Of a stretch of DNA of 9,022 nucleotides, positions 6,260 through 9,022 are shown piece by piece. Below the pieces are notes generated by a model. It had not been told where the DNA came from. It saw only the letters and a list, made by a program, of their open reading frames with translations, and ran no database searches. Every line of letters begins with the position of its first letter. Position 1 is the stretch's first letter. This DNA is from a bacterium (lineage in GTDB: Bacteria > Patescibacteria > Gracilibacteria > 1-14-2-50-48-13), in contig JAUIFW010000040.1 of assembly GCA_030430105.1 (NCBI GenBank), positions 1-9,022 on the forward strand, given 5' to 3'. The position numbers and the translations under genes are program-made.

Positions 6260-7753
6260 TCGGCGTAGCCGAAAATCCCCTTTCCCATCCTCAATCTCCC
6301 ACCCCATCTCCTCCACCTGGGCCCGCAGACTATCCGCCTTCTCCCAATCCTTCGCCTCCTTAGCCTCCAGCCGCTCCTGCGCCAAAGCCCGCACACCCTC
6401 TGGAGCTTCAGCCTGCTCCTCCCATGGAAACATCACCTCAAGTACACTATCCACCGTCCGAAGCATCCCAAGCAACGCCTCCGCTTCAGCACCGTTCAAC
6501 TCCTCAGCATCCATCCGACCATTGAACTCTCGAATCATCTCAAACACCTGAGCAAACAACTCCGGAGTATTCAAATCATCCTCCAAAGCTTCCACAAACC
6601 CACCAAGCTTTGTGTTAAGCTCCCGAGAAAACTCCATACTAATCTGCTCCTCCTGACCTAAGACCTGAGGTCTAGGACCTAAGCCCTGCTCTCCAAATCC
6701 TGAAACCTGCTCAAGTCTCTCAACAAACCTCCCAATCGTCTCCAAATTCTTCCTCACCTGATGAAACACCGTCTCAGAATAATCCATCCCACTCCTATAG
6801 TGACTCGACAGAGCAAGCATACGAAATTCCCGAGGATGAATCCCTTGTTCCTTCGTATCATGCAACGTATAAAAGTTTCCCTTACTCTTCGACATCTTCT
6901 CACCCTCCACCGTAATCAATCCCGTATGCATCCAGTACTTTGAAAAGGGAAGCCTCTTCTTATTCACCCCAAAGCTACACTCACTCTGTGCAATCTCACA
7001 CTCATGATGGGGAAACTTATTATCCATCCCACCACCATGTATATCAATATGCTCCCCAAGCTTCGCCCGAGACATAGCACTACACTCAATATGCCAGCCT
7101 GGATACCCTCGCCCCCAAGGACTATCCCACATCATACTTTGCTCTTTCCCGAGCACCCACAGCGCAAAATCATGAGGTGACTTCTTATCACCAATCTGCT
7201 CCACACGACCGCTCGCCCCTTCAGCTAATTGCTCAAGGGTATTCCCAGAAAGCTCACCATAGGCAGGGAACTTGGAAATATCGAAGTACACACCAGAAGG
7301 CGTCACATATCCAATACCCCGATCTACCAAAGTCTCCACCATCGCAATCATCTCCTCAATATGCTCCGTAGCTCGAGTCACATGATCAGGTCTCTTGATA
7401 TGAAGCCACTCACACCCTTGAAAGAAATCCTCCTCATAGTACTTCGCGATATCCCACACCGTCTTATTTTCCCGCTTCGCAGCCTTCTCCATCTTATCCT
7501 CACCGCTATCACTCGAAAGCAAGTCATCATCCGTCAAATGCCCCACATCCGTGATATTCATCACATGGGTAGTCTTATAATCAAGAAAACGAAGCGTGCG
7601 CACCAAAAGATCCCAAATGATATAGGTGCGATACCCACCAATATGCTGATTGTGATACACAGTCGGACCACACACATATACTTTGGCCTCTCGATCTCGA
7701 AGAGACTTAAAGGGTTCTTTGCATTTCGTTAGTGAGTTGTACAAGTGGAGCAT
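6254..7753 (-). CDS. cysS: Cysteinyl-tRNA synthetase
   Basis: The 499-residue class I synthetase charges tRNA-Cys with cysteine in the cytoplasm. CGPTVY (28-33) carries zinc ligand Cys28, and HIGG (37-40) is the HIGH-type signature. GWHIECSAM (219-227) carries Cys224. HHECE (249-253) carries the remaining zinc ligands, His249 and Glu253 by comparison with E. coli. KMSKS is at 286-290. EDDLNTP (391-397) begins the conserved helical domain, and the C-terminal tail (about 455-499) has the usual KDWEKAD...GWEIED pattern. It is longer than the E. coli enzyme (461 residues). Part of the extra length is residues 355-366, encoded by a heptanucleotide repeat in the variable linker after the catalytic region. 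The ATG at 7753 has no strong Shine-Dalgarno. A 51-base gap from the upstream membrane-protein gene allows co-transcription. Confidence 0.97.
   Translation of the reverse strand: MLHLYNSLTKCKEPFKSLRDREAKVYVCGPTVYHNQHIGGYRTYIIWDLLVRTLRFLDYKTTHVMNITDVGHLTDDDLLSSDSGEDKMEKAAKRENKTVWDIAKYYEEDFFQGCEWLHIKRPDHVTRATEHIEEMIAMVETLVDRGIGYVTPSGVYFDISKFPAYGELSGNTLEQLAEGASGRVEQIGDKKSPHDFALWVLGKEQSMMWDSPWGRGYPGWHIECSAMSRAKLGEHIDIHGGGMDNKFPHHECEIAQSECSFGVNKKRLPFSKYWMHTGLITVEGEKMSKSKGNFYTLHDTKEQGIHPREFRMLALSSHYRSGMDYSETVFHQVRKNLETIGRFVERLEQVSGFGEQGLGPRPQVLGQEEQISMEFSRELNTKLGGFVEALEDDLNTPELFAQVFEMIREFNGRMDAEELNGAEAEALLGMLRTVDSVLEVMFPWEEQAEAPEGVRALAQERLEAKEAKDWEKADSLRAQVEEMGWEIEDGKGDFRLRRK
6657..6691 (+). repeat. 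Heptanucleotide repeat array inside the cysS coding region
   Basis: Five 7-base units, CCTAAGA, CCTGAGG, TCTAGGA, CCTAAGC and CCTGCTC, lie within the gene. Read on the minus strand they encode about 12 residues ([12 protein letters not shown]) in the linker between the catalytic and C-terminal helical parts. The reading frame is kept. Confidence 0.75.
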
Positions 7754-7804
7754 AGGTCCGATAAATCATAGTCGCACCTATTCTGACACAGGAAAAGACA
7801 AGGT

Positions 7805-8065
7805 TCAAGCCCGCTTCTTCCGTTCACCGCACACTCCACAATCAGCTTCCGACTTATGCACACGTACCACCCAGTGAAGCACACTACATCCCCAAAAGGC
7901 TTCAAAGAGCATGACATAGCTAGCAAGCACCATACTCCAAAAAACGGGAGGAGCGAGAATATCCAGAACAAGCAAGGTCACCACATTCAAAAGCACCCCC
8001 GCAATGATACGAATTAGGCGGCTGGAAGTCTCTAGATGACAGGCAAAGAGCTTATTGTGAAACAT
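7805..8065 (-). CDS. Small two-helix membrane protein, DUF2892-like
   Basis: This protein has 86 residues. SSRLIRIIAGVLLN (14-27) begins the first hydrophobic helix (about 17-38), and a second follows (about 41-62). The pattern 'Rlir-iaGvlLn...' and the Cys in AFWGCSVLHWV resemble DUF2892 (YgaP membrane-segment-like) proteins. The basic C-terminal tail carries CGVC (76-79), which could bind metal or be redox active. The ATG at 8065 is chosen because a promoter lies just upstream; the frame extends to a TTG at 8158, but that would place the promoter inside the gene. No clear Shine-Dalgarno is seen. An 80-residue frame (7729-7971) overlaps on the same strand but looks like a shadow. Family assignment is tentative. 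Confidence 0.65.
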   Translation of the reverse strand: MFHNKLFACHLETSSRLIRIIAGVLLNVVTLLVLDILAPPVFWSMVLASYVMLFEAFWGCSVLHWVVRVHKSEADCGVCGERKKRA

Positions 8066-8088
8066 AGAATACTTACTACTATCTAATA

Positions 8089-8116
8089 ATAATACCACAA
8101 ATTTAAAATAATGCAA
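8089..8116 (-). promoter_or_regulatory. Promoter of the small membrane-protein gene
   Basis: On the minus strand, TTGCAT (8116-8111) and TATTAT (8094-8089) are 16 bases apart, with TGG just before the -10 (extended -10). The predicted start is near 8082, about 17 bases before the ATG at 8065. It may also drive cysS and the epimerase gene, since I see no clear promoter or terminator before them. Confidence 0.5.
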
Positions 8117-8296
8117 AATACCTTGACCAAAGAATGTAAATACATACCCTACAAACAAATACTCCTTTAACGAGGGGTGGGAATCCTGGACCGTGGTGAC
8201 CAGGGAGAGGAAGCTCTAGCATGTCACTTCCTCGTACGTCTACCTTCCAGTTCACTAGGGTAAAGCAACCTGGAAGGTAGGAATAGCCACTCAGAC

Positions 8297-8322
8297 AAAA
8301 AGAGGGGTAGCCAATCCCCCTC
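8297..8322 (-). terminator. Possible minus-strand terminator, back to back with the plus-strand one
   Basis: On the minus strand, GAGGGG and CCCCTC (8322-8317 with 8307-8302) form a 6-pair stem followed by TTTTT (8301-8297). It would stop antisense transcription coming from the tRNA/array side before it reaches the membrane-protein gene. Confidence 0.5.
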
Positions 8323-8326
8323 ACTG

Positions 8327-8354
8327 GCGCGGACCGAAAGTCCGCGCTTTTTTT
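8327..8354 (+). terminator. Strong intrinsic terminator on the plus strand
   Basis: GCGCGGAC (8327-8334) pairs perfectly with GTCCGCGC (8340-8347) around a CGAAA loop, followed by seven T. With no plus-strand protein gene before it, it most likely ends the candidate small RNA. Confidence 0.85.
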
Positions 8355-8355
8355 C

Positions 8356-8386
8356 TTGCACTTTCTGAGCGCATAGCTACTATAGA
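8356..8386 (+). promoter_or_regulatory. Promoter of tRNA-Pro
   Basis: TTGCAC (8356-8361) is followed after 16 bases by TACTAT (8378-8383); TATAGA at 8381-8386 is the alternative -10. Either places the start within a few bases of the tRNA 5' end at 8395. The upstream terminator ends just before it, so the tRNA begins a new transcription unit. Confidence 0.5.
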
Positions 8387-8394
8387 TCCGTTTT

Positions 8395-8470
8395 CGGGGA
8401 GTGGCGCAATTGGTAGCGCGTGCGGTTTGGGACCGTAAGGCTGCAGGTTCGAGTCCTGTCTCCCCGACCA
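8395..8470 (+). tRNA. tRNA-Pro (anticodon UGG), CCA end encoded
   Basis: The cloverleaf is complete. The acceptor stem is CGGGGAG (8395-8401) with CTCCCCG (8460-8466). The D stem is GCGC/GCGC. The anticodon stem TGCGG/CCGTA has loop TTTGGGA, giving anticodon TGG. The T arm is GCAGG-TTCGAGT-CCTGT, followed by discriminator A and an encoded CCA (8468-8470). The C1-G72 pair and A73 are typical of bacterial proline tRNA. A small hairpin GTTTC-aatc-GAAAC follows at 8471-8484 without a T-run, so the transcript may continue into the downstream array. Confidence 0.97.
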
Positions 8471-8480
8471 GTTTCAATCG

Positions 8481-8584
8481 AAACCACCATATTCCGTTGG
8501 CATTCAGCAACGGCTATTCGAAGTATCCGTAGGAGACAGGACTCGAACGGCTCAGGAGGAGTGACTAGATGTCACTCCGACTAG
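8481..8584 (+). repeat. 104-base repeat A, copy 1 (start of array module 1)
   Basis: It is identical to 8919-9022 except for two adjacent bases (GG at 8539-8540, AA in the other copy). It holds the hairpins CCGTTG/CAACGG (8494-8499 with 8508-8513) and GGAGTGAC/GTCACTCC (8-pair stem near 8557-8578). It also contains the tag GGAGACAGGACTCGAAC (8532-8548), the exact reverse complement of tRNA-Pro positions 8447-8463. No protein gene is supported across it. Confidence 0.85.
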
Positions 8585-8587
8585 CCG

Positions 8588-8661
8588 CGGGGGTCGCCGC
8601 AATGGAGATGAGTAGTGAGCGAGAGCGAACGTGCGAATCCCATGTGAGGTGACCGAGTCCG
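8588..8661 (+). ncRNA. Core B, copy 1: rod-like structured element
   Basis: This 74-base element folds into one rod. GGTCGCC (8592-8598) pairs with GGTGACC (8648-8654), ATGG (8602-8605) with CCAT (8640-8643), and GAT (8607-8609) with ATC (8637-8639). A tandem G-A pair, GTA/TGC-type pairs, GT/AC, a second tandem G-A pair, GC/GC and a GAGA tetraloop (8621-8624) complete it. Copy 2 lies at 8822-8895. Changes between the copies keep the pairs, so structure appears to be selected. Whether it acts as RNA or as folded single-stranded DNA is unknown, and so is the strand in use. I do not recognise the class. Confidence 0.6.
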
Positions 8662-8667
8662 GCACCG

Positions 8668-8821
8668 ACCACCTAAATTTCGAAGCCTCTATGGCTCCTA
8701 CAACTACGTAGGACTTTTAGGGTGCACTGGGGAGACAGGACTCGAAGCTAGAAAGCACTGTTGCGAGAGCAACAAGGAGAACAGCCATAGGAAGAAACGT
8801 ACCTACAATCTCAGCAAAGTC
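8668..8821 (+). repeat. Array module 2, part before its core (ACCACC, TTCGAAG, antisense-tRNA tag, variable region)
   Basis: It keeps the landmarks of module 1 in the same order: ACCACC (8668-8673), TTCGAAG (8679-8685), the tag GGGGAGACAGGACTCGAA (8729-8746), then a variable stretch before core B. The tag is the exact reverse complement of tRNA-Pro 8448-8465. The sequence between landmarks differs from module 1 and has its own hairpins: AGCC/GGCT (near 8684-8696), CCTAC/GTAGG (near 8697-8712) and TGTTGC-GAGA-GCAACA (8759-8774). Confidence 0.6.
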
Positions 8822-8895
8822 CGGGGGTCGCCGCAGCTGAGATGAGTAGCGAGCCACAGCGAGCGTGCGAATCCAGCGTGAGGTGACCGAGTCCG
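8822..8895 (+). ncRNA. Core B, copy 2: rod-like structured element
   Basis: This copy has the same length as 8588-8661 and differs at ten positions. The stem ATGG/CCAT has become GCTG/CAGC (8836-8839 with 8874-8877), an inner T-A pair has become C-G, and the tetraloop has changed from GAGA to CACA. Nothing else differs. An upstream ATCTCAGC (8808-8815) can also pair with GCTGAGAT (8836-8843), which would compete with the stem. Confidence 0.6.
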
Positions 8896-8918
8896 TGAAG
8901 CATCACCATGCAATATCA

Positions 8919-9022
8919 AAACCACCATATTCCGTTGGCATTCAGCAACGGCTATTCGAAGTATCCGTAGGAGACAAAACTCGAACGGCTCAGGAGGAGT
9001 GACTAGATGTCACTCCGACTAG
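8919..9022 (+). repeat. 104-base repeat A, copy 2 (array module 3, cut by window edge)
   Basis: This is a second copy of 8481-8584, offset by 438 bases, differing only at two adjacent bases inside the antisense-tRNA tag (8970-8986). The window ends exactly where core B would follow, so the array probably continues to the right. Confidence 0.85.

Larger units (their letters stand above)
8172..8354 (+). ncRNA. Candidate structured small RNA of unknown class, ending in an intrinsic terminator
   Basis: No convincing protein gene covers this stretch. On the plus strand five successive hairpins can be drawn: CCTGG/CCAGG (8185-8189 with 8200-8204); GAGGAAG/CTTCCTC (8207-8213 with 8227-8233); CTACCTTCCAG/CTGGAAGGTAG, 11 perfect pairs (8240-8250 with 8270-8280); GAGGGG/CCCCTC (8302-8307 with 8317-8322); and the terminator at 8327-8354. 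A second GAGGGG at 8172-8177 could compete for the same CCCCTC. The promoter is unclear: TTGACC at 8123 with a poor -10 (TACCCT, 8145) is the best I see. It does not match SRP RNA, tmRNA or RNase P RNA as I know them. The 5' end is uncertain. Confidence 0.45.

Noticed and set aside
7752..7781. Hairpin ATAGGT/ACCTAT overlapping the cysS start codon
   Set aside because: Only six pairs with a long loop, no competing structure and no repeat of the pattern elsewhere; too weak to call a control element.
8103..8510. Minus-strand frame of 135 codons containing 'GETGLEPAALRSQTARATNCAT'
   Set aside because: This peptide is the well-known false translation of the antisense strand of a tRNA. The frame crosses tRNA-Pro, the terminator and the promoters.
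8602..8643. Hammerhead-ribozyme-like core in core B (GATGAG...CGAA)
   Set aside because: The invariant C3 and U4 are replaced by G and A in both copies (T and G precede in copy 2). The flanking strands pair with each other instead of forming a three-way junction, so the match is probably coincidental.
8481..9022. Integration (att) duplication of the tRNA 3' end
   Set aside because: Integrases that use tRNA ends leave direct copies of the end. Here all copies are in inverted orientation and no integrase is visible.
8481..9022. CRISPR array
   Set aside because: The repeated segments are 74 and 104 bases long with irregular spacing and internal structure. There are no short regular repeats with unique spacers.

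Overview
The window looks like a chromosomal piece of an uncultured bacterium. UGA acts as a stop, so code 25 is not in use. The genes are compact, and several proteins are degenerate or unusual versions of housekeeping families. Short-repeat islands sit between the genes. A member of the Candidate Phyla Radiation (Patescibacteria, perhaps Peregrinibacteria-like) is my best guess, but no lineage marker in the window proves it.

Left part (1-4129, all on the minus strand). A large coiled-coil protein runs off the left edge (1-2220). A small acidic protein (2207-2560) lies just upstream of it and overlaps its start by 14 bases. Upstream of this pair, behind a terminator and a promoter, is a 479-residue RNase II/R-type (RNB) protein (2690-4129). 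It has an altered active-site motif and an apparent double-stranded-RNA-binding domain at its C terminus. An A+T-rich divergent promoter region (about 4140-4275) separates it from a plus-strand zinc acylase of the aspartoacylase/succinylglutamate desuccinylase family (4276-5238).

Middle (5239-8065). A 325-base gene-free stretch holds a heptanucleotide repeat island and two tandem 105-base palindromic elements. The minus strand then carries, in transcription order, a small two-helix membrane protein (7805-8065), cysteinyl-tRNA synthetase (6254-7753) and an NAD(P)H-hydrate epimerase-like protein (5564-6172). These may form one transcription unit. Heptanucleotide arrays lie inside cysS and across its stop codon.

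Right part (8066-9022) contains no convincing protein gene. From left to right it holds a run of five hairpins ending in a strong plus-strand terminator (a candidate small RNA), a promoter and tRNA-Pro(UGG), and then at least three tandem copies of an unfamiliar modular element that continues past the right edge. Each module carries a 16-18 base antisense copy of the T-arm/acceptor end of the neighbouring tRNA-Pro. The two complete modules also carry a 74-base rod-like hairpin. All ten differences between the two hairpin copies are either compensatory base-pair changes or lie in the terminal loop. This array is the most unusual thing in the window.
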